A stretch of 64,000 bases of DNA from Cinnamomum chago (GCA_038049695.1 CP142451.1:128236001-128300000); one strand, 5' to 3'; counted from the first letter of the stretch, positions 1-12,611 are shown. Notes: generated by a model from the sequence alone, not told the origin. Program-made: numbers and translations.

Positions 1-1630
1 GCCATGGGCTTCGTGTGGTTCTTATCTTTTAGGCTTAAAAAATAAAGGTTTTACACTAAAAAAAATTAAAAGATATAAATAAAGAAGAGTATGGCGCACA
101 AATTTAAATCGTTCGGTCAAATTCAACTTATTCCATTACTATTCTAATTGAAGATTCTTCAATAGGATTACCTTCCAAATCTTTACAATTTCTTTGGGTA
201 ATAAAAAAAATAAAAAATAAAAGACTATGTATTATATTTACACTAAAAATGTTAAATATCCTGTTTCGTGCCTTGTCGACTGTCGTGTTGCCTGACGGGC
301 TGTGCCGTTAACTGGGCCAAGCCATTTCACGTCACATTGATTGACATGCTAGGTCGTATCGTGCCATGCTGGTCCGGCCCATTTGACATCTCTAGATACC
401 GGGCCATGTGAACTTTTAAAGTGTCACTATAGTTTTATTTAGAAAAAAGGACCTCAAATTATACAAATGAAACACAAAAGGATTTCTCAAATTCAAAATA
501 AACCTTATTGATCAGTAGCAATGACGATAATGATCTAAGTCTAATTAATCTCTAACCATTCTCTAGCATTTTTATCTTCGAACGAAACATATAACCCTCC
601 AGTTGGACTTAGACCAGCATAAGTAGATGAACAACACATGCCACATATGTTTCACTAAAATTCTCATAAATACACACCACTCAAAGCTTCTAGAAAGCAG
701 TACATGAAATGTGAAATCCTTCCGGTTACGATAAGACCAAAAGTCTTATTGGATTAGACAATACCGTTGGGTCAACTTTACCATCACTTTTACTTTACTA
801 CTTGCTAAATAAAAAGTATGCCAACACCACACAGAACTTAATTTTATCCTTGGAGCGGTTTTGATTTGCAATCATTAATTTAGTTATATGGCAGCTGGTA
901 ATTAAGTTAAAAAATAAAATCATGTATTATGAAAGCAGTTTTGGTTCGCTATCATAGTTGTTATAATCATATCAATCTATATATAGTTAAGTTATAATTG
1001 AATCAATCAATTATAATATATTAAAACAAAGGGTTTTGGCTTTAATTTTGACCATTAGTTGTAATTTTGACTTCTAACTCAAAGAGCATTTCACATTCTC
1101 TCCCCACTTCTAATGATGACTCCCCACTTATGTAACCACCCTTGTTTCATACAACTACTTAAAACTACATTTTAATTTTCTATTTTTCTTTAGTAATGAT
1201 AACTCTCCACTTATGTAATCACCCATTATATTTGTTGCATCTAAATTTTCAAATAAACTCTCAATGGGCAACCCATTGGATTTATCACACATAGGAACTC
1301 CCTCAATTTTTATTCCAACAAAACAAAAGTAAAACAAGTTCTACCACGTGTTTAAGGTCAAGTCAAATCCAAGAGTGGGTGTCTTACATTTTTTTCAATA
1401 ATAATTTACAGGATGATCGATTGTGAGGATGACTTGGATTTTAAAAAGGTGAAAAGTAGCCCCCACAATGCATTCAAGAAGGAATCGGATTCCCTGTTCG
1501 ATCCAAACAGAGAACCCCTATTCGGATCAAACAGGGGTTGACAGGTAGGGGGCGGGTTTCTCTTTCCTCCACCCCCACACTTGCCCCTGAATGTGGCTTT
1601 TTCAATGGAATCCGTTTCCATTGAAAAAGG
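1..1630. other. AT-rich intergenic DNA
   Basis: I see no convincing gene here; the short open frames are AT-rich and lack recognisable domains. Two small structures stand out: a hAT end near 265-394 (listed separately) and a short hairpin at about 1,492-1,535, where ccctgttcgatccaaa pairs imperfectly with ttcggatcaaacagggg. Confidence 0.6.
265..394 (-). mobile_element. hAT terminal fragment
   Basis: Read on the minus strand from 394, the sequence starts tagagatgtcaaatgggccg. This nearly matches the terminus of the large hAT element at 46,113 (tagggatgtcaaatgggccg). GC-rich subterminal sequence with repeated gggcc-type words follows, as in that element. Only one end is visible and no transposase lies beside it, so this is a solitary end or a small relic. 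Confidence 0.6.
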
Positions 1631-1631
1631 G

Positions 1632-1950
1632 TTATGCCCCCAAATAATAATGCTACGGATACCCTGTGAATTCAATATTTCTCAACATTGATGGATGAAT
1701 AGGACTTCAGTCTTCAATAATGACAGCTTTATGATTTTTATATTACTGCCCAGAGTGAATTATTGATCCTACCCCACAATGCATTGAAGAGGGGTGGGTT
1801 ACGCCCCCAACTAATAATGCTGCGGATACCCTGTGAATTCAATATTTCTCAACATTGATAGATGAATAGCACTTCGGTCTTCAATAATGACAGCTTTATG
1901 ATTTTTATATTATTGCCCAGAGTGAATTATTGATCCTGCCATCATTTTCG
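1632..1950. repeat. Tandem duplication of about 165 bp
   Basis: Two adjacent copies run from a ttatgcccccaa-type start through gtgaattcaatatttctcaa and ttgatcct. The first lies at about 1,632-1,782 and the second at about 1,799-1,950. They differ at only a few bases, so this is a fairly recent local duplication within the annexin-upstream block. Confidence 0.75.
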
Positions 1951-2452
1951 AAAATCTTGTCATCGTGATAGTGACGGCTGAACATCTTATGTGATGTGGG
2001 AGATTTTCTCCTTTTTTGTTTTTTTTTTTCCTAGAGAGATGTGGGAGACTTTCAAAACTTCGGATTCCTCCCAGGATGTTACCAGGAAGATCCCACAAAA
2101 AAGTTAAAATGGCATAATAAAGAGAAAAGTAAATTCAAAATTATACAAAAGTCTCTTCAGAATGTTTGAGTAAAACATAGTTACATTTTAGTAAATCTCA
2201 CAGAAACATTGCAAAATAGCAAAATATTATCATAATCTTTTGAGTTTTTGTCTCAACTCATTATTTTCTGGCAGCGAAAATAGCTTTGTTATAAGAATAT
2301 AAATTGGAAATATTTGTGATGGTGGTCACCGTTACCATCATGGTTCAGCATGGGTGCACCCATATTTCAGGATGTTATCCTGCAATATTCATGCATTGTG
2401 TTGTGCCCCAACAATATAAAAACATGGACTTGGAGAGTTGGGGCTTGACTTG
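1660..2452 (-). repeat. Annexin-upstream block, copy A
   Basis: This stretch matches 14,045-14,740 (copy B) in order: a gtgaattcaatatt start, a dinucleotide-poor central part, a gtgggaga...ttcaaaact...gatgttaccag segment, a gttaccatcatggtt segment and a final gggcttgacttg. Copies C and D share the last part. The copia element at 2,453 inserted into it, and a short continuation resumes at 6,931-6,980. No annexin coding sequence remains to its left. The strand is that of the annexins beside copies B and C. Confidence 0.7.
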
Positions 2453-2763
2453 TGTTAATTTGTATGGCTCAATAGAAGTTGATAAATCTTGGTTACCAGG
2501 GCCCCTAGGTTGCCCAACTTGTACTGTGATTAGAAGTATGCATGTTATAGGCCTACTGTGATTAAGAAGTAGTGTTTGAGTGTAACAGGGTTTTAGGGCT
2601 AATATTAAAAATAGAGATTAAGGGTCTCTAGGATGTATAACTTCTTCTGATTGCATAGTAAATTCTCCCGTCTTCCCCGTGGACGTAGGCCAAAAGCCGA
2701 ACTACGTAAATCTCGTGTTCTCTTGTTGCGTGCATATTCTCTTCTCATAGGCCCTAGATACAA
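2453..2763 (+). repeat. 5' LTR of the copia element
   Basis: It starts tgttaatt just after the target duplication and ends two bases before the tRNA-Met primer-binding site. It aligns along its length with 6,618-6,930. Confidence 0.88.
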
Positions 2764-5700
2764 ACTGGTATCAGAGCGTTGCGCATGATCGGAGTAGATT
2801 TGACGGATTGGATCTCAAAAGGCTGGAGTTATGGCAACGTGTTCGACGGATTATATCTCAAGATTGATATAGTGTTTTCTGGATCGTGCGAGATCGTTTT
2901 GATCTCGGTGGGCCACACAGATTGCAAAAAGGAGAAGGCAAGTGCACGGTTCTTTTACAAAGAGAGGCGACTCGTAGAGGATCACCGTTCTGCACATCAT
3001 CGGAGAAGACGAAGTAGGCTGCCTGGGTTGTTTCTGTTGTTGGTGCGCAGCAGAGGAAGAAGAGGGACGATTAGAAGATAGAGGACTCTCCGTTGCTAAT
3101 CGGAAGAAGGAAACCTGGAGAGGTTTTTGGTTCTGGTTCAGCAGAGAAGCCTAGATCGCCGTTGATTTTAGATCTGTACGGAGAAGATTGGAATTAGTCC
3201 CTATTGAGTAGAGAAGGAAACCGCTGATCTGCCACCTTTTTTGCAATTCGCTGATAGTCACTGATCGCCGCTGAAGAATCTGAAGTGAGTTGTCGGAGAA
3301 GATCGCTACTGCCACGCCGTGCCGATGCCGTGGAAGAAGAAGAAGACCAGAAGAGGGGAAGCCCCTGGTCTTCTGGTTCCTATTGCAGAAGGGAGAAGAG
3401 GAAGAAGAGTTGGTTCCGGGCCAGGCCAAGGTTCAAGTTCGACCTGACCCACTTAAGAAGCCCATCCATCAGTCCGGGTTGGGTCTAGTCCAGGTTGACC
3501 TGACCCGTGCAGCAGAAGCCCAGTAGCAAAGCCCTCAGAGAAAGGCACTGACGTCAGCGACACATCAGCACTTGTGCGGTCAAAGACAGATTTGACCGAT
3601 CGACGCCTGAAGTTTGTTTCGCGACATCTTGACGATCCGGAGTCTGATCGGAGATCCGTTTGAACCTACAGACTCGGTTGTGGAAGAAGATTGATTGTTC
3701 AGCGGTCAACGAAGGAGATTGGCTGAATATTAGAGCGTAGAAACTTATTTCTGCGATATCTTAGTCATTCGGAGTCGGATTTCAGATCCGTTTCTTCCAG
3801 TGTGCTCATGGTGACCAGATCTACATAGGTACTGGGCAAAATTCACGGAATGACTATGAAGTTTGAAATTGAGAAATTCAATGGAAACGACGACTTCGGT
3901 TTATAGCGTATGAAGATGCATGCTTTACTGGTTCAGAATGAGTTGCATAAAGCTTTGAAACGAAAGAATGCTTTGCTTGAAAAATTGTCAGTTGAAGAGA
4001 ATGATGAGTTGCTAGAGAAGGCGTACGGTCAGAATGAGTTGCATACTGCGAAATGTTGCTCAAGAAAGAATTGCTGCTGACATATGACAGAAGTTGGAGA
4101 ACTTGTACATCACGAAGTCTCTTATGAATCGCTTGTATCTGAAGAAGCGATTGTTCACATTACAAATGTAGAAAGGTACGTTTGTTTCAACTCACGATGA
4201 TTCTTTCACAAAAGCTATTGTGGATTTGGAAAATATCAATGTTGAAATTGATGATGAGGACCAAACTATTATGTTGTTGTGCTCGTTACCACCCTCGTAT
4301 GAGAACTTTGTTGATAATATGATGTATGGTGGAGAAACTCTTTCTAAGGAGGATGTAGAGGCATCTTTAAACTCTAAGGAGTTGAAGAAAAAGGTTGCGA
4401 CTGACAATGCTGATTCGGGAGAGGGTTTGGTAGTACGAGGATGAACAAAAGACTCCAGCAGTAAGGGCAAGCGTAGATCCTACAGGAAAAACATTGAATG
4501 TTATTATTGCCATAAATAAGGGCACATCAGAAAAAATGTCCCGAAAGGGAGAGGAAAGGGAAAGAAATAATAGAAGATTCTTCATCTGATGATTCGGTCA
4601 GTGTTGCAAATGGAAGATCAGATTATGTTTTCGATAATACACTTTCCGTGATTGAAAATGGAATTCGTCGTCAAGATGAATGGATTCTTGATTCAGGTTG
4701 TTTCTACCACATGTGTCCCAATAAGGACTGGTTTACCATTTATAGAGAAATCGATAGTGGTAGTGTCTTGCTGGGCAACAATGTTGCATATAAGACGGTT
4801 GGAATTAGAACAGTGAAAATCAAGATGCATGATGAAATCGTCAGAACGTTGGCAGATGTTCGGCATGTTCCTGATATGAAAAAGAATCTTGTTTCTCTTG
4901 GTGCCTTGGACTCTGACGGTTGTAAGTTCTCAACTGAAGGTGGAGTTATGAAGGTTGTGAAGGGTGCTCTAGTTCTTATGAGAGGCAATAGAGTTGGAAA
5001 CTTGTATGTTTTGTCCGGAAATACAATTACAGGTGGAGCTGTAGAGTTTTCCTCAGATAGCCATGAATCTATCTCAACACGCTTATGGCACTCGCGCCTG
5101 GGTTACATGAGTGAGAAGGGATTGACAATACTGAGCAATCGGAATTTATTATGTGGCACGAAGACAGGCAAGTTGGATTTCTGTGAGAGATGCATCTTCG
5201 GAAAGCATCAAAATGTCAGTTTCAAGACAGGTATTCATCGCACGAAAGGTATCCTTAATTATGTTCATTCAGAAGTATCGGGCCTTTAAGGTTTACTCCA
5301 AGGGCGAGTCCTAGTTTATACTGACTTTTATTGATGATTATTTAAGTAAAGTCTGGGTTTATACTCTGAAGATGAAGGATCAGACCTTTGTTAAATTCAA
5401 GCGATGGAAGAAGATGGTTGAGAAACAGACTTGCAGAAAGGTGAAGAAGTTGAGGACAGGTAATGGTAAGGAGTACAGATCAATAGAGTTTGAGAACTAT
5501 TGCAAAAATCATGGCATAGTTTGGCATTACACCACTACAGAAACTCCAAAGTAGAATGGAGTTCCAAAGAGGATGAACAGAACGATCTTGAAAAGAGCTC
5601 GTTGTATGTTGTTTACTGTAGGATTGTCCAAGGACTTTTGGGCTGAGGCAGTAAATGTTGCAGGCTACTTGATAAATAGGTCTCCACACAAAAACATTGG

Positions 5701-6617
5701 TTGCAAAACACCGGAAGAAATGTGGTCAGGTAATCCAGCTGATTATTCTAACTTGAGGATCTTCGGTTGTCCGACTTATGCTGGCGTGAAAACTGATAAG
5801 TTAGAACCAATGGCTTTGAAGTGCATCTTGGTGTGATATGCTTTTGGGGTGAAAGGATACAAGTTGTGGTGTACTGTCAAGATTCACCCAAAACTATCAT
5901 CAGCGTGGATGTTATATTTTATGAGGATGCTTTACTCAAAGCAAGAAAGCAAGTGGAAGAGACAAAAGTAAGTAGCAGCAGTGACACCGTTAAGGTAGAG
6001 TCAGACATCCTATTGAGGAAGGGGAGTGCATCAGGCTCCTCCCGGGATACAGGGGATAGTTAGACTGTGCAGCAGATGCAGTGGACAGAGCCACAAATGC
6101 CGTAGACAGGTAGACCACAGAGAGAAAGGAAACGACCAGTTAGATACGGTTTCGAGAAAATGACGACGTACGCGTCGACATCAGACAATGGCCATGATGA
6201 CATGGTTGCATATGCATTGACAAATGAATCTTTTCAATTAATGAAAGGGCTGGAAAGTAGTCAACAGGCAACAACTATGACTGAAGAGATGGAGTCTCTT
6301 GATGAGGAAAATCAGGCCATCGGATCCAAGCGGTTCTACGAGGAAAACGAAGGAGCTTATAGTGCAGGTAGAGTGCAGTTTAAGGTTCCTGATCATGTAT
6401 GTAGTTTGAAGAAATCATTGTATGGGTCGAAGCAAGCTTCTGGACAATGGTACAAGTGATTTAGTGCATTCATGAAGGAATGAGTTAAATTCAAGTTCAA
6501 GTATTGCTTGGACTTGATCGGTGTTCTTGGTACCTGAGTGTCCTCAGGGGCAGGTGGAGACGGTGAGCCGTGTTATGTGCATAAGGATCAGCTTCAATGT
6601 TCGTCAAGGTGCAGATT

Positions 6618-6930
6618 TGTTAATTTTATGGCTCAATAGAAGTTGATAAATCTTGGTTAACCGGGCCCCTAGGTTGCCCAACTTGTACTGTGATTAGAAG
6701 TAGGCATGTTATAGGTCTACTGTGATTAAGAAGTAGTGCTTGGGTGTCACAGTGTTTTGGGGCTGATATTATAAATAGAGATTAAGGGTCTCTAGGATAT
6801 ATAACCTCTTCTGATTGCATAGTGAATTCTTCCGTCTTCCCCGTGGACGTAGGCCAAAAGCCGAACCACATAAATCTCGTATTCTCTTGTTGCGTGCATG
6901 TTCTCTTCTCGTAGACCCTAGATCACAACA
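6618..6930 (+). repeat. 3' LTR of the copia element
   Basis: It starts tgttaatttt after a purine-rich stretch, ends acaaca, and is followed by the target duplication acttg. Confidence 0.88.
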
Positions 6931-6984
6931 ACTTGGATGATTGATTGCTTTCACCTTTTTTTTATGAAAGGAAGATGAAATAAC

Positions 6985-8640
6985 CGGCCTTAACACAATC
7001 TTAGGTCTCAATAAAACTATCTCTATTAGATTATCCAAAAAAATTAGTAATTAATCCTAATCTGGATTAAATGTCAACAATCATACAGAGAGAAGAACAC
7101 AAGAACATATACGTGGAAAACCCTACTCAGAAAAAAAACCATGAGCCTTATCGTTTAGGCTAACGAACAACCAAGCACTAATGAAATTGAATGTTGCAAG
7201 AAAGAGCTCACAACCATTTCCCAGTTGGAACTAAAACCAAGGATTGTGCTCTCTTGCGGACTGCTCGCCGTACACATTCATCGTGCTTGAACAAAATCAC
7301 CTTGAATGCCTCTTCAAGATGATTCAACTTCAGATGAGAAGAAGGACTCCAGTGCTTAGAACTTCAGATCAGCAGAATAAAAGCTTTGGAGAAAATAAGA
7401 TCTCTCTCTAAATAATACTAGGGATTGAATTAAGAGAGAAGTCAAGAAGTATATCTAGACGTGTATCTGTGCTCTATATATAGGATTAGGTCATCTCAGA
7501 ATCGGAGTAGCACAAAAACAGAGAAAATATTCGTCAGATCTAAATTTTTCTCAGCCCAGCCGCTTGAGTGCAAGTATGAGCACTCGAGCGCATGAAGCTG
7601 ATGTCTTGCTCTAAGCCTTGCTACCTAGGCTCGCTCGAGCGGGCCGATCTGCACTTGAGTGCGTGAACCTACTGCCTTGGGCTTGAAAATTTTCTGAATG
7701 AAGGCTGCTGTTGCGCAAGGATATGCTGCTTGGGTGCGCTCGAGCACCCAGGGGTATTGTAACCCTTTATCCATTTTCTCTCTAGGAGCAGTCCATCTAG
7801 AAAATTACATTTTAAAGATTATTCCCGATTTTTTTCATAACCCAATGAATTAGCCAACTCACTCATGAGATTTTACAATCTCCCCCTTTGGCAATTCATG
7901 GACAAACCAAAAAGACACCCAAGACAGACATATCTATGATTTGAGGCTTTGAAGAGTTTTCTAGATTTCCAGTACGTGCAGTTATACTCATTCACAAGAA
8001 GAGCAAGTGTAAAATTAACAAAGTCATAAATCATAAAATCTCTCCCCCTTTTTGTTCATGAATAACAAAGGTAAGAAGCAGTGAAAGCATAAGAGGGGAA
8101 ACTAATCAGAGTTTTCAATACTTCAGCATATTTCAAACTAGTATTAACATAAACAGAGAGATAAAACAAAATGTGACCCAAAGAAGACTGTTAGGGTCAA
8201 CGCAATAAGGAGAGATCATTGATGATCATAAACGAGCAAGAATGGCAGCCAATGATTCATCAACAGTGTTAAACCGAGCATTTATATTTGCATTCATAGC
8301 ATGAACGTCATTCTCAAGGGGTGTGACATGGTCCGAAACACCGTCTTGCTCCCCCTCGGCATCATCATCATCATCTTCTCTTTCAGTAAGATGAGCTTCT
8401 GATTGTTGAAGGGATTGGCGATTGATAGGTCCTCGAAGCTTTCGTACTATATCAAGTTGCCGCATGTTGACATCCTTCGACATAAAAAACCGAGTAATCA
8501 GCACATCAAATGGGAGAGTGGCATTTCTTGCGGCACTTGGAATCCTGACCATGACATTGTAAATCATAAGAGGGACATTCACACTGTTCCCCATTCCAAT
8601 GCAGTACAGAGCCATGCCATGATTCCTTACTAAGCCGCTA
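6985..8640 (-). mobile_element. Copia fragment with one LTR, SIRE-like
   Basis: On the minus strand a polypurine tract (aaagggggagattg, near 7,875) is followed by LTR-like sequence running down to about 7,050. That LTR contains gggttttccacgtat, typical of plant copia LTR ends. Upstream of the tract, 8,226-8,615 encodes a protein piece with the segment LPFDVLITRFF and an Asp/Glu-rich stretch. It recalls the 'putative plant transposon protein' family that sits between pol and the 3' LTR in some SIRE-type elements. The fragment is broken and has no partner LTR in the window. The lineage is inferred from layout. Confidence 0.6.
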
Positions 8641-9655
8641 AAAATAAAATTTCATCATATTATGATTATAATATATTATTCTCTCTACAATATTCACTTC
8701 ACTTCTTTTCACTCTAGAAGTATTTTTTCCAAACATTTGGACAGAAAGGTCCCTAGATTTTTAGAAAACCTTAAAATGGCCCCTGACTTTTATGTTTCTA
8801 CAAAAGGTCCCTTCTTAGACTATGAGAATGTGGTTGTTATTAATTTTTTTTTTGGGGATAAATGATAGAAATACCCTTCACTTTTAACGAGGCTCGATGA
8901 TGAAGGCAGGCATGGTGATGGAAAGGTTTGACTAGACATTAGGAGAAATAGGTAACATCAAGTCATTCAAATGATCTTAGGCTTTGGTTTTATGTCTTCA
9001 AAGTTTAATGGGAAAAATTGTCTTTTATCTTCTAACTCAATAGATAAGTAATATGAATTTTTCTAAAGGTAAATCGGTCAAAAGTAAAGAAGAAAAAGAA
9101 CAGTTACCTTTCTTCCAACTTAAAATGGGGCCCTTTTTTGAGATTTTATGAAAATATAGTTGTGTTTCTGTTAGAAAACTTAAAACATCTTTAATAAAAT
9201 GGGATTATTATTTTTAATTAAAAACCCTTTAAAGTTGAAAAAAACCAAAGGCTTCACACGACCTTTTTTGTGTTTCAATTTTTTTTTTTTGACAATTCTC
9301 GCCTTTTGTACAATATCACAGGACACCTGGATCCTCTTTTCATAAATTTTGTATGTCAATCTATTTTATGATATCACAAAATGTAGAACTACTCTGTGAT
9401 ATCATGAAAAGAGGCTCTCTACATGAGCGGACCCATGCACATGGGTTTGGGGGCTGAAGCCCCCACCCATTTTGGAAATTAAAAAAAATCCCTTCATATT
9501 GTAAAAATTAATTTATTTTCCTTTTGCATTTGCACCTTCCCCCGAAAGTTGAATTTCCTGGGTCCGGGTTTTCTGTAAAAATCACAAAAAGGAAAATCAT
9601 CTTAAAAAAAAAAAATCAAAATGGGAGAGAGAGAGGGAGAGGGAGAGAGCGCCCC
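8641..9655. other. AT-rich stretch without a gene
   Basis: Nothing codes convincingly. It contains simple poly-A and poly-T runs and a GC-richer patch at 9,425-9,475 (gggggctgaagcccccaccc) resembling a common degenerate plant repeat. Annexin repeats 3 and 4 would be expected around here if the neighbouring pseudogene were complete, but I do not find them. Confidence 0.5.
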
Positions 9656-9661
9656 CTCTGG

Positions 9662-9770
9662 TCTAGCTATTGATGAGGAGAGTGCTCGAACCAATGTCCT
9701 TCGAAAATAGAAAAGAGCCCTTTGGTATTGCTATCGATGAGGAGAGTGCTAGAACCAATGTCCTTCGACA
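9662..9770. repeat. Short direct duplication in the annexin pseudogene
   Basis: Two copies of about 45 bp, each with gatgaggagagtgct and accaatgtccttcga, lie side by side at the truncated 3' end of the repeat-2 exon. The duplication sits exactly where homology to the intact gene stops. Confidence 0.75.
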
Positions 9771-10090
9771 GTTTTAAAATAGGTAAAATAAGCTCGTTTA
9801 AGGTTGCGTATCTGTGATGGTGTCCGTGAACATATCACTTCAGTAAGAGCTGCTTTATCCATTGACATCAGTTGTAGTGATTGCCAAACTATAGTTGCAT
9901 CTCGTTCTGATTCCTCCAGCAACCACAGCGAAATAGCCCTCTGTAATATTTATTTATAACAAAAGACAACAGTTTAATTAAAATAAAGCTAATTAATAGT
10001 CATAAGATTGCAAATTTGGACAAGGTTGACCGTTGACCTTAATGTCTTTGCAAAGCCAGCCGAGGCTCCCCGTGGCTTTGATACTTAGGT

Positions 10091-10357
10091 AGAAGTAGAG
10101 AGGAGTCCTCTATCCAAGGGATTCCTTTGATTAGGTAGAAACAACCCATCCTATGAGAGGATTTGTCAAGACAGTTCCAAATTTGGCAAAAATAGAGGAA
10201 TCCTACCATTTGCATTATAAGTGTCCCACATATAATAAAAAAAGTTGATGCAGAAAATCCATGACATGGTTTTCTTTGCATTCCCAAACGTGGCTTTTCC
10301 ACGGGAGCAAGGAAAAGTCACGAGGAATCCTCCATGAGGATGGTTACCAAACATGCC
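10091..10357 (-). mobile_element. 267-bp insertion in annexin repeat 1
   Basis: Compared with the intact paralogue, the repeat-1 exon is interrupted by 267 bp flanked by the direct repeat cttaggt (10,084-10,090 and 10,358-10,364). Removing it restores gap-free alignment with the paralogue. The insert has no coding capacity. Its ends are not convincing inverted repeats, although ggattcctc-like words occur near both. It is probably a small non-autonomous DNA element of unknown superfamily. Confidence 0.7.
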
Positions 10358-11654
10358 CTTAGGTCCACACCAACTCTCTCTTTGAGGAATCCTTGCCGAA
10401 CGTGCTAAGCTCCGAAGAGATACGGTCACTCAACTTCTCGTGGTAGCTCTTTCTGTAATGCTTTGCAAATCTGAAGACAATGCGTTCGATCACGCTTGGA
10501 AAGAATCTGCACATGCAAGCTGTCCCACTTTGCACCCATTCCCTGAATCATTGACAAAATCATCATTCAAGCAAATAAATTTGACAGACCAACAAATACA
10601 CCTGGCCTATTGAAAAGTATTAATACTGCTTCTAGTAATGCCTTAAGGTTTTAATGAGAATATCATTAACTTACAAATTTGATATGGTACCAAAGTCAAC
10701 GGTTCTTCAGTTGAAATCTCATCTACGGACTACAAACCCACACACTTTGGGTGCTCACCTTTGAAAGCTCTATAAAGATTGGCGGCATCTTCCTCTGGTG
10801 TAGGTGTAGGGGGAACCACGCCACCACTTGGACCTGGCATTTTCTCCAGCACCAAGGGAATTGATCTTGCATGCGTTTGTGTCTGTGGCTGTGGGTGTGG
10901 CTACGGCTTTTGAGGAGCAACAGTCTCATGGTTCACGTGGGGTTGTGCCTCGGCCTTTGGAGGAGAAATACTGTCCTGCTGGGGCTGTTGTTTTAGCTAT
11001 GACTGCGGAGGAGAAACACTAACCTTCTGGATCTGCGTCTTCGGAGCCACAACACCACTTGGAATTGGCACTTTCTCTGGCACACAAGGAATCGGTTTTG
11101 CCTGTGCTTCTAACTGTTGTTGTTGTGGCAGTAGCTGGGTGTTTGGAGGAGTATCGCTTACCTTATTCTCTTCGGGTTGCTGCTGTGTCTGAGTAGGAGA
11201 AGCACTTTGCTTCTACTGGGGCGGTGGCTAAAGCTGTTGCTGCCGCGGCTTTTGCAGTGTTTGTGGCTTTTGTCGTGGCTGTGGAGTTGACCACTTTCCA
11301 TGGGCCGTTGTTCCTGTGCAGTAAGAACACTATGTTTGAGAATTTGTTGAAGATAAATATTATAATAAGGTTGGTCAAAGATATAGATAGTTTAAATTTG
11401 AATAATATAATATTATATCTGACTGACTGCATAGGGTTGTTATTAGCCTCTATAAACTTCGTTTGAAAGTTTTACAAATTAACCTCCGGAGACCCTTGCA
11501 GTCCCAGTCTCTGTGGCTTTTGTTGTTGAGACTGTTGCTGTCCCGGTCCCTGTGGCTTTTGTTGTGGGTTTCTTCTGAGTCTCTTTCATATGTTGCTTTG
11601 TGTCCTTGTCTTTGTCCGATGCCGTCTACTGAGTCTCCTCCATCTGCTGCTTTG

Positions 11655-12140
11655 TGAAAGCACCGAGCCCAAGGCTGCACCCATCTCAAGGCACGACTTA
11701 CGCCCCCATGGGAATTCAAGTCAAATTTGTTGACCCTTCGTCCGCCTGAACGAAATAATTCACTCACAGGATATCATGTGTGAGGTTCAAGTTCCCATAA
11801 ACTTGTACAATTTTATCAAATAGATATCCAAGTATAATTCAACAAAATATCATTTACCATTATGATACGGAGCTTAAAAGTTCATGTTTAAGTTCAAGAG
11901 ATACAAGCAAGAAAGAAGTAGGTTAAGTTAAGGTTTACAATCCATAATCTAAATAATCTTATAAAATATATAGCAAAAGATGTGGCAATTCCAAGCCACG
12001 GTCGAATGGTAGTGTGACGTCCAAGCTCAATGGTGAGATGTCTAAAAGATCACATCCCTTTCAGCTACTTGAAGGGGAGATTCCTCCCCCTCATGGATCT
12101 CTGGGGCTGTGGCACCGATGTACTCATCTGTAGAGACCTT
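11655..12140 (-). mobile_element. LTR fragment inside the annexin pseudogene
   Basis: On the minus strand this matches the last ~480 bp of the solo LTR at 30,308-33,179. Shared landmarks are gaggaatctcccc, ccgtggcttgg, tgccacatcttttg and gtaaaccttaacttaac, ending gctttcaca against gcgtgaca. Only the 3' part of the LTR is present. It interrupts the acidic first exon, so the last part of that open frame is element-derived. Confidence 0.75.
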
Positions 12141-12495
12141 TTTATTGTCTGTTTCATCCGACGTTTGATTATCATCATCCAAGGAGCCTTTTCCGTTGGT
12201 GTACTCTTTGTTGTTGCTCGGGTCATCAGCATCCTCCTCTTCATCCTCATTATTATCTTCATCTTCTTCATCTCGATCAAGATTCTCATCAAGATCCTCA
12301 TCAGGTTGATTATCCAGCTCTTCCTGATCATTCATCTCATCCTGATCAAACACCTCTGGCTCTGTGTCCGCAGCAGTTTTTTCAAACTCATCGCCAACAT
12401 TAGTGAAAGATGAAAAATCCATGGGATATTGCTGCAAATGAATGACCCCAGTACTAAGAGTGCAGTAGAGAAAAAAGAAACAATAGCAACTACAC

Positions 12496-12500
<5 letters not shown>

Positions 12501-12528
<28 letters not shown>
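12501..12528. repeat. CT microsatellite
   Basis: About 14 CT units in the presumed 5' leader of the annexin pseudogene. The intact paralogue has one at the matching place. Confidence 0.9.
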
Positions 12529-12534
<6 letters not shown>

Positions 12535-12611
12535 TCTATGAATGAGAAAAAATAGCAGTAGATTCCTCACTCCCAACCCAAGTCCATGCTAACCAACTAC
12601 TGCAACAGCTG

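Larger units (their letters stand above)
2453..6930 (+). mobile_element. Ty1/copia LTR retrotransposon, broken
   Basis: A fossil copia element bounded by two LTRs of about 310 bp and flanked by the 5-bp target duplication acttg (2,448-2,452 and 6,931-6,935). A primer-binding site for initiator tRNA-Met (tggtatcagagc) lies at 2,766-2,777. Parts in order: a gag region from about 3,850 with a zinc-knuckle-like segment near 4,500; a protease with a WILDSG motif near 4,681; a gag-pre-integrase motif (RLWHSRLGY) near 5,080; an integrase core to about 5,820; and a short reverse-transcriptase piece with KKSLYGSKQA near 6,400. The order protease, integrase, reverse transcriptase is that of copia, and the motifs resemble the Tnt1/Tork group. 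The element is broken, with something like ten interruptions. The LTRs differ at roughly 20 of 310 positions by eye, which suggests an age of millions of years. Confidence 0.92.
9662..12422 (-). pseudogene. Annexin paralogue, decayed and 3'-truncated
   Basis: A paralogue of the intact annexin at 39,935-43,916, with matching exon order. The first exon starts at 12,422 (MDFSSFTNVGDEFEKT) and encodes a very acidic segment. The next (about 11,320-10,766) encodes a Gln/Pro-rich stretch ending in PTPEEDAANLYRAFKG at a splice donor. Repeat 1 (10,542-10,038) reads WDSLHVQILSKRDRTH, and repeat 2 (from 9,940) reads LWLLEESERDATIVWQSLQL. Damage is clear: two in-frame stops in the Gln/Pro exon, a frameshift in repeat 1, a 267-bp insertion in the same exon, LTR-derived sequence in the first exon, a duplicated piece at the end of repeat 2, and no repeats 3-4. 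It should not make a working annexin. A transcript of the extension alone is possible but unsupported. Confidence 0.88.

Noticed and set aside
2766-2777. tRNA-like sequence
   Set aside because: It is only the primer-binding site complementary to initiator tRNA-Met; no cloverleaf is present.
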